NCBI GenBank assembly: GCA_963731035.1
Contig: CAVSUY010000007.1
Location: 62,001-126,000 of the forward strand
Origin: JAANXG01 sp963731035
GTDB lineage: Bacteria > Pseudomonadota > Gammaproteobacteria > Arenicellales > JAANXG01
Reading direction: 5' to 3'
Length of the DNA stretch: 64,000 bases
Part shown: positions 55,220 through 64,000 of the stretch, piece by piece
How the letters are laid out: every line of letters begins with the position of its first letter
Position numbering within the stretch: the stretch's first letter is position 1
Notes under the pieces: model-generated
What the model saw: only the letters and a program-made list of their open reading frames with translations
Told to the model about the DNA's origin: nothing
Databases searched by the model: none
Translations under genes and position numbers: made by a program

Positions 55220-58200
55220 CTACGATTGTTGTTGCACCGCTCGCCGTGTCGTCGCGGCGGCGCGCCCGGTCAGCTGCCTGAAGTCCTCCATCATGAGGTA
55301 CACGACCGGCACCAGGAGCAGGGTCACCAGGGTTGCGAACAGAACGCCGAAACCCAGCGACACCGCCATGGGGATCAGGAACTGCGCCTGGGTGCTTTGT
55401 TCCGAGATCAACGGCACCAGTCCGGCGAAGGTCGTCAGAGAAGTCAACAGTATCGCCCGGAACCGGGCCGCCCCGGCGGTGCGCACCGCTTCCTGCAGGG
55501 GTACGCCTTCGCGACGGCTCCGGTTTACCCAGTCCACCATGACCAGGCTGTCGTTGACCACTACTCCGGACAGCGCCAGCATCCCGAGGAAGCTGATGAG
55601 ACTCAGGTTCATGTCCATGATCATGTGCCCCGCGATGGCACCCACGAGACCGAAGGGTATGACCGCCATCACGATCAGGGGCTGCACGTAGGACTTGAAG
55701 GGAATGGCGAGCAGCGAATAGATCGCGAACAGCACCAATCCGATGCCGATATACAGGCTGTGGAACGATTCGCGCTGCTCCCGCAGCTCGCCTTCCAGGG
55801 TGTAGCGGACCCCCGGATAGTCCTTCAGCACACCGTCCAGGTAGGGCAGGACATCGGCCACGACGGTATTGAGATTGCCCTGCGCCTTGTTGAAGTCGGC
55901 TTCCACGTCCACGGTTCTATGCCCGTCGACGCGCTGAATGGTGGCGAAGCCGGTGCCGAAATGCACATCGGCAACGTCGGTGAACGGAACCTGCTTTCCG
56001 GAACCGGTGCGGATGCGCATGGTCCGCAGGCCGGCCGGGGAGCGCCGCTCGTCCTCGGGGTAGCGCACCATCACCCGCACGTCGTCGCTGCCACGCTGGA
56101 TACGCTGGGCCTCGGCGCCGAAGAACGCCTGCCGTACCTGTCGACCCAGGTCCTCGGTGGACAAGCCCAGCAATTCGGCCTGGGGCTTGATGGTGAGCTG
56201 GATCTCCGGTTTGCCCTCGTCCAGCGAATCCTGGATGTCGAACACGCCGGGATAGGTCGCGAGCCTTTGCTTGAGCTTGTCGGCGACCTCGCCCAGCTTA
56301 TCAAAGTCCTGCCCTTCCAGCTGGATGTCGATGGGAGCTCCACCGCGCCCGATTTCGGCGCGGTAGCTGAGCTCCTTGGCGCCGGGGATGGCGCCGACAC
56401 GCTTTCGCAGCTCGCGGACGAGGTCGTTGGTGCGCACGTCAAGCACCCGGCTTTCCGGGGGTTGCAGCTCCAGGCTGACCTGGCCGACGTTGGGCTGTCC
56501 GCTGGACGGCGAGCCGCCGCCGGTCCACCCGACACTGACGAGGATATTCTGGATCACGCTTTCGCCGCTTGCTTTGTCGCGGTATTCGTCGCGCATCGCG
56601 TGGGCGATGTCGGCGATGCGATTGACGTGCCGCGCGGTGACGTCGACCGCCGTGCCCTCGGGCATGACTAGTGTTATCCGGGCGGTTTCAGACTCGACCC
56701 GTGGAAAGAACGTGAAGCCGTAGCGGCCGCTGATGACGAAGCTCACGATCACGAAGGACAGGCCGACGAACAGCGCGAGCGTCACATAACGCCGGCGCAG
56801 GGCGGCGTCCAGAATCGGTTGATATACGCCGTGGATGAAACGCTCCAGGCCGTTTGCGATCCGCTGCTGCAGACGTATCAACAGATTCTCCCTGGGCTCT
56901 CGGGCCTTTACGTGGCGCATGTGCGCGGGCAGGATCAGCTTCGACTCCACCAGCGAGAACAGCAGTACCGGGATGATCACGAGCGGAATCTGCTCCCAGA
57001 TCTGGCCGCGTACCCCTTCTACCATGAGCAGGGGGATGAAGGCTGCTACCGTAGTGAGCACGCCGAAGGTCACCGGCACCGCGATTTCCCGAGTGCCGTT
57101 GATGGCACCTTGGAGGGGATCATCGCCCCGGCGCAGGTGGGTGTAGATGTTCTCGCCGGTGACGATCGCATCGTCCACCACGATGCCCAGTACCAGAATG
57201 AAGGCGAACAAGGTGATGAGGTTGATGGTGACCCCGAGCACCGGCATCAGGGCCAGCGCCCCCATGAAGCTGATGGGGATGCCCGCGCACACCCACATTG
57301 CCACCGAAAAGCGCAGGAACATGGCCAGCAGCAGGAAGATCAGCAGGCCGCCCTGGAGGGCATTCCTGATGAGGGTGTCGAGGCGCAGTTGGACGATCCT
57401 CGAGCGGTCGCGCCAGTAGGCGAGCTCGACACCGGGCGGCATCGTTGCCCGGCGCTCCTTCACGTACCGGCGCACCGCGCGGCCGATCTCTATGGCGCTT
57501 TGATCGCCGCTGCGATAGATCTGCATCAGCACCGCCGGTTCGCCATTAAACCGGGAGTAGAGGGGGTTCTCCTCGAACCCGTCCACCACCTTGGCGATCT
57601 CTCCCAGGGTCAGGCGGGTACCGTTGGGGCCGGTGCGCACCACGATGTGGTCGAAATCCGCCTTCGTGTAGGCTTGGCCCTTGGTGCGCAGCAGGATCTC
57701 ACCGGTGTCGGACTTGATGGATCCGGCGGGAAGGTCCACGGACGAACGGCGCACGGCCTGCACGATGTCATCGAAGGTGAGGCCGTAGCGGTCCAGAGTC
57801 TGCTCTGATACATCGACGGATATCTCGTAGTTGCGCACCGCCTCCAGCTCCACCTGGGTAATCTCCGGCAGCGCCAGCAGTTCGTCCCGGATGCGCTCAC
57901 CGAGACTCCGAAGTTGGTGCTCCGACAGCTTGCCCGCCGCCACCACGCTGATGACGTCACGGCGGTGCTGCAGGACGCTGTAGGTCGGTCGCTCGGTGTC
58001 GTCCGGAAAGGTCGAGATGGCATCCACGCGGTTCTTGACATCGTCAAGCATGTCCCGGGGATTGGTGCCCTGCTCAAGCTCGATACGGACTTGCCCCGAG
58101 CCTTCGTTGGCGGTGGAGATCACCTGCTTGATGCCCTGGAGATCCTTGATCGCTTCCTCGATGCGCACCACCACGGCTTCCTCGACTTCCGCCGGCGTCG

Positions 58201-58366
58201 CACCGCGGTAGCTCATATGGACGGTAATGGCGTCGCGCTCGAACTCGGGGAATATCTCCAGGGTGATGCGCTCCGCCAAGGCGTAGGTACCGAGGAACAG
58301 GATTACCAGCATTAACAGGTTGGCAGCGACGCTATTGCGCGCGAACCACTCGATCATGCCTCGCAT
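55220..58366 (-). CDS. RND-family efflux transporter inner-membrane permease
   Basis: The 1048 residues are a full-length AcrB-like pump: N-terminal helix IEWFARNSVAANLLMLVILFLGTYAL, YRGATPAEVEEAVVVRIEEAIKDLQGIK, helix-4 FAFILVLGIVVDDAIVTGENIYTHLRRGDDP carrying the proton-relay Asp pair, and a second-half repeat (LSLISFLGMLALSGVVVNDSLVMVDWVNR). It is the last gene of a three-gene operon with adaptor and outer-membrane channel, 3 bases after the adaptor. The substrate (drug, solvent or metabolite) is not predictable; the pattern is of the HAE type rather than the heavy-metal type. Confidence 0.95.
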   Translation of the reverse strand: MRGMIEWFARNSVAANLLMLVILFLGTYALAERITLEIFPEFERDAITVHMSYRGATPAEVEEAVVVRIEEAIKDLQGIKQVISTANEGSGQVRIELEQGTNPRDMLDDVKNRVDAISTFPDDTERPTYSVLQHRRDVISVVAAGKLSEHQLRSLGERIRDELLALPEITQVELEAVRNYEISVDVSEQTLDRYGLTFDDIVQAVRRSSVDLPAGSIKSDTGEILLRTKGQAYTKADFDHIVVRTGPNGTRLTLGEIAKVVDGFEENPLYSRFNGEPAVLMQIYRSGDQSAIEIGRAVRRYVKERRATMPPGVELAYWRDRSRIVQLRLDTLIRNALQGGLLIFLLLAMFLRFSVAMWVCAGIPISFMGALALMPVLGVTINLITLFAFILVLGIVVDDAIVTGENIYTHLRRGDDPLQGAINGTREIAVPVTFGVLTTVAAFIPLLMVEGVRGQIWEQIPLVIIPVLLFSLVESKLILPAHMRHVKAREPRENLLIRLQQRIANGLERFIHGVYQPILDAALRRRYVTLALFVGLSFVIVSFVISGRYGFTFFPRVESETARITLVMPEGTAVDVTARHVNRIADIAHAMRDEYRDKASGESVIQNILVSVGWTGGGSPSSGQPNVGQVSLELQPPESRVLDVRTNDLVRELRKRVGAIPGAKELSYRAEIGRGGAPIDIQLEGQDFDKLGEVADKLKQRLATYPGVFDIQDSLDEGKPEIQLTIKPQAELLGLSTEDLGRQVRQAFFGAEAQRIQRGSDDVRVMVRYPEDERRSPAGLRTMRIRTGSGKQVPFTDVADVHFGTGFATIQRVDGHRTVDVEADFNKAQGNLNTVVADVLPYLDGVLKDYPGVRYTLEGELREQRESFHSLYIGIGLVLFAIYSLLAIPFKSYVQPLIVMAVIPFGLVGAIAGHMIMDMNLSLISFLGMLALSGVVVNDSLVMVDWVNRSRREGVPLQEAVRTAGAARFRAILLTSLTTFAGLVPLISEQSTQAQFLIPMAVSLGFGVLFATLVTLLLVPVVYLMMEDFRQLTGRAAATTRRAVQQQS

Positions 58367-58369
58367 CAG

Positions 58370-59569
58370 CTAGTCGTCACTCACGGTCTGCTGCTCCCTG
58401 GAAGACGGCGCCTCTTCGCCGGCGACCCGCACCCGGATGCCGTCCACGGCAAAGGCAGCGGCGCCGGTGATGATCTCGTCGCCAGGCGCGAGGCCCCGCA
58501 CTATCACCTGCTCGTCGGTGCCCCACAGGACCTCCACCGGCCGGTGGGAAATGGTGCTGTCCGCCGTGACGGCGACAACCTGGTTGTCCGGGCGCAAGGC
58601 GGAACGCGGCAGGACGTAGACGTCCTCGAGCTTCTTCCCCTGAATGTCGGCGGTTACGAACTGGCCGATCTTGAGCGGTGGGCGCCCGTCGTGCTCGGCA
58701 TAGGGGTCGTCCACCTGGGCCACGACGAACCACTGGCGGGTGTCGGTGTCGATGTCGCCCTCGGTGCGGACGATTCGCCCCTCCCAGGCATAGGTGTGGC
58801 CGCCGACTTGGGCGTTGATCCGCACCGGCACAGGGGCCGGGGCGCTGTCCGCGTCTCGATAGCTTTCCGGCAGATCAATGTAGCGCAGCTGGTAGTTGCT
58901 CAGGGGCAGGCGGATCTCCACGTAATCCACGGCGTAGATTTCGGACAGCACGGTGCCGGGCGTCACGTACTGGCCGATATCCACCTTCTTGTTCAATACC
59001 CGTCCGGCGTAAGGCGCCTGGATTCGGGTACGCTGCAGATCGTTGCGGGCCTGCGACAGCCGCGCCTCGGCTGCCGCGACTTTTGCATGCGCGTTCTCGA
59101 GCTGCGGTTTGCGCAGCGCGAGTCGATCGGGCTTGCCGGCAAGACCCAGGCGCTGCCAGTCCTGCGTCGCCTGCTCACCGCGGGCGACTTCCTCCTGCAG
59201 GTCCAGGCGCGCCTGCGCCAGGTCCGAGCGCGCGATGGTCACCGCGTTCTCGTAGTCTCGCGGGTCGATCTCCAACAGCAGTTGACCCGCCTCGAAGAAC
59301 CCGCCGCTGCGCAGCTCGTCGGCAACCTTGACCACGCGTCCCGAAACTTCGGCGACCAGCGAGCTCTGGGTGCGCGGCGACACAGTGCCCTGTGATTTCA
59401 GGGTCACGGCGTAATCCCGGGGCCGGGCGGTGGTGGCGTCCACCACGGGCAGCGGGGCTTCCGGCTGAAGGCGCTCCGCCTTGGGTGTCGTCTTGATCAG
59501 GGCCGTGCCCGCCGCGAGACTGGCGGCGAGAATCAGGACCGGCAGGCCGATGCGTATCAGACTACGCAT
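58370..59569 (-). CDS. RND efflux periplasmic adaptor (membrane fusion protein)
   Basis: The 399 residues start with a membrane anchor (LIRIGLPVLILAASLAAGTAL). They contain the lipoyl half-motifs (GTVSPRTQSSLVAEVSGRVVKVADELRSGGFFEAGQLLLEIDPRDYENAV and TRIQAPYAGRVLNKKVDIGQYVTPGTVL), an alpha hairpin between them and the beta-barrel domain. It bridges the pump and the outer-membrane channel. Separated from both neighbours by only 3 bases. Confidence 0.94.
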   Translation of the reverse strand: MRSLIRIGLPVLILAASLAAGTALIKTTPKAERLQPEAPLPVVDATTARPRDYAVTLKSQGTVSPRTQSSLVAEVSGRVVKVADELRSGGFFEAGQLLLEIDPRDYENAVTIARSDLAQARLDLQEEVARGEQATQDWQRLGLAGKPDRLALRKPQLENAHAKVAAAEARLSQARNDLQRTRIQAPYAGRVLNKKVDIGQYVTPGTVLSEIYAVDYVEIRLPLSNYQLRYIDLPESYRDADSAPAPVPVRINAQVGGHTYAWEGRIVRTEGDIDTDTRQWFVVAQVDDPYAEHDGRPPLKIGQFVTADIQGKKLEDVYVLPRSALRPDNQVVAVTADSTISHRPVEVLWGTDEQVIVRGLAPGDEIITGAAAFAVDGIRVRVAGEEAPSSREQQTVSDD

Positions 59570-59572
59570 GAC

Positions 59573-60985
59573 TCATTCCGAGCTCGCTGTCTGCGGTTCG
59601 GCACGGGAGTTGAAGTCTCCCCCCAGTGCCAGGTGCAGGTCGATACGGTTCTGGAGCCGGAGGTTGGTGACCTCGATCAGCGCACGGTCGGCGTCGAACT
59701 TGCGTCGTTGGGATTCCAGCAGGGTGACGATGTCGGTCAATCCGCGCCGGTACTGCTCCTCCGCCAGGCTTTCCGCGGCCCGCGCTTCCCGCGCCGCATC
59801 GCGCGACGCTTGCTCTTGAGCGACGAGATAGTCCTCGGAGTCAAGGGCATCCTCCACTTCCCGGAACGCTGTCAGCACCGTCTCGGCGTAGTCGTTCAGC
59901 GCCTGATCGTCGCGAGCGGCCGCCAGGTCCCGTTCCGCGTTCAGGCGCCCGCCCTGAAAGACCGGTTGCACCAAGTTCGCGGCGAGCGTCCAGACGAAGG
60001 AATCGAGGTTCAGAAGGTGGCGCAGCGCGCTGCTGGAATTGCCGCCTCCCGCCGTCAGAGAAATATCCGGCAGGCGGTTCTTCTGCGAGCCGGCCAGCCG
60101 GTAGCCGCTGGCATCGAGACGCGACGCCCCGGCGACCAAATCCGGCCGTCGCTCCAGGAGTTGGGCGGGCAGCCCGGCAGGCACCGGCTTCGAAATATCG
60201 GGCAGGGTCTCGGGGAGCCTCATCTCGCCGGCGGGGTAGCGGCCGGCGAGGATCTCGAGACCCCGGGTCAGGTTGCGCTCCTGGCGCTGGCGCTGCATCA
60301 GGTTGGCTCGGGCCCCGGCCAGGTTGTTGCGCGCCAGGCGAACGTCCAGGGCGGCGCCGAGACCCTGGCGGTATTGGTTCTCGATGGTCTCCAGGCTCTT
60401 CCGGAAGCTTTCGACCGTCTCCCGGGCCAGGCGGGTCTGGGCGCGGGCATCGATCACATCGAACCATTGCCGTGCGATATTGGCCGCCAGCGACAGGCGC
60501 GCGGCGTCATAGTCCGCCCGGGCCGCCCGCCAGTCGGAATAGGCCGCCCGGCTTTCGTCGGACAGGCGTCCCCAAAGATCGGCCTCCCAGCTCACTTGGC
60601 CCTGCAGGTCCAGGCGATCGGAGGAGCCTCCCGGCGCGACCGAATCCGCGGCACCGACGCCTTCGCTGTGGCTGGCGGCCGCCGTCACCTGTGCCTTGGG
60701 CAGGCGATCGGTACCGGTGATACGGGCCTGGGCGCGCGCTTCCCGAACCCTGCCCGCCGCGCTTTGGAGGTCAAAGTTGTGCGCCACGGCTTCGTCCACC
60801 AGCCGGGTCAACCCGGGGTCCCCGAACTCCGTAAGCCAACCGTTGATCCGGCCTTCGGGTGCGTTGGTCCCCCAGGAGCTGGGAATCCGCACCGGCGGCT
60901 GCCGGTTCTCGGGCGCCGTGCCCGGTGCGGCGCAACCGCCGGTGACAACAGCGACCAGCAGCAGGGATAGGGGCTTGAGGGACAT
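59573..60985 (-). CDS. RND efflux outer-membrane lipoprotein channel (NodT/OprM family)
   Basis: The 470 residues begin with a lipoprotein signal (LSLLLVAVVTGGC). The two OEP repeats are clear: WLTEFGDPGLTRLVDEAVAHNFDLQSAAGRVREARAQARI, QVSWEADLWGRLSDESRAAY, and second-half LLERRPDLVAGASRLDASGYRLAGSQKNRLPDISLTAGGG. First gene of the efflux operon. A GTCACA-AAG-TGTGAC palindrome lies 67 bases upstream of the start. Confidence 0.94.
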   Translation of the reverse strand: MSLKPLSLLLVAVVTGGCAAPGTAPENRQPPVRIPSSWGTNAPEGRINGWLTEFGDPGLTRLVDEAVAHNFDLQSAAGRVREARAQARITGTDRLPKAQVTAAASHSEGVGAADSVAPGGSSDRLDLQGQVSWEADLWGRLSDESRAAYSDWRAARADYDAARLSLAANIARQWFDVIDARAQTRLARETVESFRKSLETIENQYRQGLGAALDVRLARNNLAGARANLMQRQRQERNLTRGLEILAGRYPAGEMRLPETLPDISKPVPAGLPAQLLERRPDLVAGASRLDASGYRLAGSQKNRLPDISLTAGGGNSSSALRHLLNLDSFVWTLAANLVQPVFQGGRLNAERDLAAARDDQALNDYAETVLTAFREVEDALDSEDYLVAQEQASRDAAREARAAESLAEEQYRRGLTDIVTLLESQRRKFDADRALIEVTNLRLQNRIDLHLALGGDFNSRAEPQTASSE

Positions 60986-61051
60986 CGCGACGAGGGGTGG
61001 TTCCTTCTTGTTCGGCCAACACTAGTATGCAACGAAAGTGATTGCCAATGC

Positions 61052-61066
61052 GTCACAAAGTGTGAC
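61052..61066. promoter_or_regulatory. 15-bp palindrome GTCACA-AAG-TGTGAC upstream of the efflux operon
   Basis: Perfect 6-bp half-sites with a 3-base centre, in the 191-base interval between the divergent efflux operon (start 60985) and the YbhB-like gene (start 61180). It has the form of a repressor operator, for example of the TetR type, but no regulator gene is adjacent. A possible plus-strand promoter (TTGTTG 61117-61122, TACACT 61141-61146) lies between it and the YbhB-like gene. Confidence 0.5.
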
Positions 61067-61179
61067 AAATAGCGCAGTGTATGAGTGAAAAACGTGTCGA
61101 GATAGGCCTTTATACGTTGTTGTTCTTTTGGGAAATTGCCTACACTGCTCGTATTTCCACTTACAGGTAACGGGGTGTG

Positions 61180-61809
61180 ATGGAAATCATAAGCAACAGT
61201 TTCGTCGATGGGGATCCTATCCCGGCGGAATTCGCGCTGGCGAAACCCGATCCTGAGAACCATTTCAGCCTGGCAGGCAACCGCAGCCCGCACCTCGCGT
61301 GGCAGGGGGCGCCGGAAGGCACCAAGTCCTTCGTGCTCATCTGCCACGATCCGGATGTGCCCAGCAGGCCTGACGACGTCAACCGGCCGGACAGGCTGGT
61401 GCCACGGGACCTGCCGCGGGTCGATTTCTTTCACTGGGTGTTGGTCGACCTGCCCGGTTCCTGCGCGGGGCTCGACCCCGGGGCCGACAGCGACGGCGTG
61501 ACCCCCGGCGGGAAGGATCCTTTGCCCGGGCCGTACGGCGCGCGATGCGGCTTGAACAATTTCACCGACTGGTTCAAGGGAGATGAAGCGATGGAAGGTC
61601 AGTACTTCGGCTATGACGGACCCGCTCCACCCTGGAACGACTCCATCGTTCATCACTACGTCTTCACGCTATATGCCTTGGATATCGAACGTTGTCCCGT
61701 CGAGGGCGCATTCGGAGGCGACGATGTGCTCGCCGCGATAGAGAGTCATATTCTCGACAAGGCCGCCATCACCGGCACCTACAGCATGAACCCGGAGGTT
61801 CCGGCTTAG
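61180..61809 (+). CDS. YbhB/YbcL-type Raf-kinase-inhibitor-like (PEBP) protein
   Basis: ATG at 61180 (GTG at 61177 also in frame), about 209 residues. The PEBP ligand-binding features are visible: NRSPHLAWQGAPEGTKSFVLICHDPDVP, FFHWVLVDLP, GPYGARCGL and APPWNDSIVHHYVFTLYALD. No signal peptide. Bacterial members bind small anionic or phospho-ligands; their function is not settled. The final helix carries SHILDKAAITGTYSMNPE. Confidence 0.92.
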   Translation: MEIISNSFVDGDPIPAEFALAKPDPENHFSLAGNRSPHLAWQGAPEGTKSFVLICHDPDVPSRPDDVNRPDRLVPRDLPRVDFFHWVLVDLPGSCAGLDPGADSDGVTPGGKDPLPGPYGARCGLNNFTDWFKGDEAMEGQYFGYDGPAPPWNDSIVHHYVFTLYALDIERCPVEGAFGGDDVLAAIESHILDKAAITGTYSMNPEVPA

Positions 61810-61893
61810 GTCCGATCCGGGCGGTGCGGCGCGTGCCCGATCGCGGGAGAGACTCTTGTCGGGACTATTCCGCGTCGATGTGGTGAAGCCGCG

Positions 61894-64000
61894 CTAGCCT
61901 GGCTGGAATATGAAATCTCCCGCTTCGTGGCCGGCGAACTTGATAGGGGCGTACTCGGGAGTCTGGTCCACCGCGAGGTGCTGCTTCTCAAGGCTGCTTT
62001 GCACCAGTTTGGAGACCGAGAGGTACAGCCGATAGCCATCGAGTGCACGGTGATTCTGGCGCAGGGCTTCGAGGAAGGCTTTGGCGAACAGGGAATGATC
62101 TCCGCCACCACCGTCATTGACCGGTTCGTTTCCCCCGGAGCTCAGGAGCATCCGAGTCCGGAGTTTTGCCATTTTCTTGAACCACTTGACCCACTCGTCT
62201 ACGGTCTTGCCGCTCTGCAGCCGAGACAACGCAGATCTCGTCAAGGCGCCGGCGTAACATGAGTCGGCGACTATCAGTACTTGCTTGGCCGTCATCGCAC
62301 TCAGGTAGTCGGTGATCCTGCGGGTCGGTATCCAGTTCGCGTCGTTATCCTTCTCGGCATCGACGGGCAGCCAGTAAGCGGTGCCGGTGGAGTCGTCGAC
62401 CAGGCCGTGTCCCGCATAGTAAATCAACAGGTTGTCTTTCTCGTTGAGCGTCTTGCGATAGTCGTTGAGCTTGGTAAGAATCGTGTGCGCATCCGCATCG
62501 GTTATCAGGGTCGTCTGGTACCCATATTGCTGCTTCAGCACCTTCGCCACCGCTTGCGCATCGTTCACGGGAGTTCGAAGTTTCGGGAAGTGCTTGTAGT
62601 CGCTGTTGCCGATGACCAGAGCGTAGTAGTCGCCAAGCCCGTCTATGTGGGGGAATTTCTTGTCGCCACTGTTGTTGGTGGACTCCTGCGTCGCGGCGCC
62701 CGATTTCTCGCCACCGGCCGGGCGAAGCAGGTTGAAATCCAGGGACACACGTCGTCCCGCCTTGTCGACAACCACCAGCGATACCGGGGTCTGGCTGCCC
62801 TTCATCGGTACCTTGATATTGAATAGTCCGTTCTTGTTCACGCCCTGCGGGTGTGCGTTGACGGTGAATATCTCTATCCCCGCCGGAGCCGTGATCTTGC
62901 CGACCACGTCGCGGGTCTTGATGTCGCTTTGAACATCGGCGGCATAGCCGCCGCCGCGTGTCAGGGTGACCGGCGGCTCGATGAGTTCGATGGCCGGAGG
63001 ATCCGCACTGGCGACGGTGGAAGCAGAGGGCTGATTTGATTCGGCGGCGGCCATCTGGTCCTGAGCCTGCTTCAGCTTCACCTGGCTCGTCGCGAATTCC
63101 TTCTCCATCGCCTCGAGTTTGTCCTTGTACTCGGCTTCCTGCTTCTCGAGCTTGGCTCGGAGCTGCTTGATGTGCTCGACGTCCGCGGCGGACTGCTTGG
63201 CCAGTGCGTCACGTTCCTCGGCCAGGCGATCCCTGTCCGCTTTGACGCGCTGCAATTCCACTTCATGGAGCGTCCTGCGCCGTTCCAGATCGCTCATCGC
63301 ATCGGCGTAGCGGGCGGCCGCCTGGTCGAGGCTGCCCTTCGTCGTATCGAGCTTGTCCTTCAGGTCCTGGATCTGCCCGCCCCGATCCTTCAATTCATCG
63401 TTCAGGGAATTGCGTTCGGTTTCCGCTGCCTGGAGCTGCGCGAGGAGGGTGGCGCTTGCGTCCTGGCCTTCATTGAGCGAAGCACGGGACTTGTCCAGCT
63501 CCTGGTTTACCTGGACGAGACGATCCCGCAGCCGCTGCGCCTCGGCGCTCTCCTTCAACAGCCGGTTCTGCAGCCGATTGTTCTGCTCCGCAGCCTCCCG
63601 ATCCACAGCCGGCAATGCCTGCGCCTGCTCGAACAACGCGGCCTTCAGTTTGGTGAGCTGCTGGCGCTGGACCTGGAGCTTCGATTCCTCCTGGTCCAGG
63701 GCTGTCTGGCGCTTGGCGAGCCCCGACTCGGTCTTGGAATTGATGGCTTCATTCTGCTGTTGCAACTGGCGGCGGATCTGATCGAGCTTGTCCCGGGTGT
63801 CCTTCAACTCGTCTTTCCGGCTGTTGAGCTCCGACTGTGCCTGCTGGAGCTGACGCCGAAGCTCCGCGGCCTCCTTCTCGCTGCGTTGAGAGCGCTCCTG
63901 GAGCTGCTGGATCTTCTGCTCCTTGGCCTGCATCGTGACTCGTACCGAGGAGGCGAACTGCAGGTCGTTGCCCTCGAGACCGGATGCGCGGCGGTACCAG
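61894..64000 (-). CDS. Caspase-like (metacaspase/peptidase C14) protein with long coiled coil, N-terminus outside the window
   Basis: The frame is open to the window end; the 22 codons before the ATG at 63933 (W-Y-R-R-A-S-G-L-E-G-N-D) look like a Sel1/TPR repeat end, so the gene continues upstream. Counting from that Met: 1-320 is a nearly unbroken coiled coil (Gln/Glu/Leu/Arg-rich), about 330-400 an Ig-like beta domain (GYAADVQSDIKTRDVVGKI, SLVVVDKAGRRVSLDF), and 434-679 a caspase-type domain. The catalytic dyad is present: His at about 509 in IYYAGHG and Cys at about 559 in VADSCYAG. It should be an active cysteine peptidase. Its target and physiological role are unknown. Confidence 0.92.
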   Translation of the reverse strand, partial: WYRRASGLEGNDLQFASSVRVTMQAKEQKIQQLQERSQRSEKEAAELRRQLQQAQSELNSRKDELKDTRDKLDQIRRQLQQQNEAINSKTESGLAKRQTALDQEESKLQVQRQQLTKLKAALFEQAQALPAVDREAAEQNNRLQNRLLKESAEAQRLRDRLVQVNQELDKSRASLNEGQDASATLLAQLQAAETERNSLNDELKDRGGQIQDLKDKLDTTKGSLDQAAARYADAMSDLERRRTLHEVELQRVKADRDRLAEERDALAKQSAADVEHIKQLRAKLEKQEAEYKDKLEAMEKEFATSQVKLKQAQDQMAAAESNQPSASTVASADPPAIELIEPPVTLTRGGGYAADVQSDIKTRDVVGKITAPAGIEIFTVNAHPQGVNKNGLFNIKVPMKGSQTPVSLVVVDKAGRRVSLDFNLLRPAGGEKSGAATQESTNNSGDKKFPHIDGLGDYYALVIGNSDYKHFPKLRTPVNDAQAVAKVLKQQYGYQTTLITDADAHTILTKLNDYRKTLNEKDNLLIYYAGHGLVDDSTGTAYWLPVDAEKDNDANWIPTRRITDYLSAMTAKQVLIVADSCYAGALTRSALSRLQSGKTVDEWVKWFKKMAKLRTRMLLSSGGNEPVNDGGGGDHSLFAKAFLEALRQNHRALDGYRLYLSVSKLVQSSLEKQHLAVDQTPEYAPIKFAGHEAGDFIFQPG

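Overview
The window comes from a high-GC proteobacterium, most probably a gammaproteobacterium. The ubiE-ubiJ-ubiB block, EttA, the complete five-step histidine pathway, PPi-dependent phosphofructokinase together with a membrane pyrophosphatase, and intergenic palindromes of the GTAGGAGCGGCTTCAGCC type all fit that group. No genus can be named from the sequence alone. No rRNA, tRNA, CRISPR array, IS element or phage gene was recognised.

Layout. 1-1883: end of a bufferin-type metallophore cluster (MNIO enzyme, DUF2063 partner, DoxX membrane protein), with an apparent +1 frameshift late in the DoxX gene. 1939-19464: the most unusual region. It starts with a regulator that joins a PEP-hydrolase-like TIM barrel to a degenerate NtrC-type AAA+ domain and a Fis-type HTH. 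A second, shortened barrel gene follows on the opposite strand. Then comes a long co-directional array: branched-chain-amino-acid-type ABC transporter (two permeases, binding protein, LivG), a LivF ATPase fused to a Tm-1-like (UPF0261) domain, the partner TIM-barrel protein, a long flotillin, an SRPBCC protein, an SRPBCC-quinone oxidoreductase fusion, a fumarylacetoacetate-hydrolase-family enzyme, an alpha/beta hydrolase and an amidohydrolase. I read it as an uptake-and-degradation system for an unidentified small molecule, with Tm-1/TIM-barrel modules used both as possible enzymes and as the sensor.

19548-23089: a membrane protein with a possible GIDE/BAM-like domain, a diguanylate cyclase and an SH3 lipoprotein. 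23289-31528: amidase plus hutU-hutG-hutH-hutI, divergent from hutF; hutF carries an apparent +1 frameshift. 31605-36381: an unrecognised gene, 5-formyl-THF cyclo-ligase, ettA and an LPG-synthase-like flippase-fold protein. 36413-39163: two acidic-tailed lipoproteins flanking a DUF6502 protein, with the same 21-bp palindromic site upstream of each lipoprotein gene. 39353-42833: epimerase, sulfotransferase and MFS transporter.

43312-54460: mostly core metabolism. It holds soluble and membrane pyrophosphatases, a BPSS1780-type membrane protein, a MATE exporter, PPi-phosphofructokinase, a HemB of the type lacking zinc cysteines, a DUF971 protein and ubiE-ubiJ-ubiB. 54600-64000: a DUF2147 protein, an RND tripartite efflux operon, a YbhB-like protein and a coiled-coil caspase-like protein that runs off the window end.

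Four REPIN-like doublets punctuate the sequence. Their stems show compensatory changes, which supports a structured element. The two apparent single-base frameshifts, in otherwise well-conserved genes, could be real decay or assembly indels.
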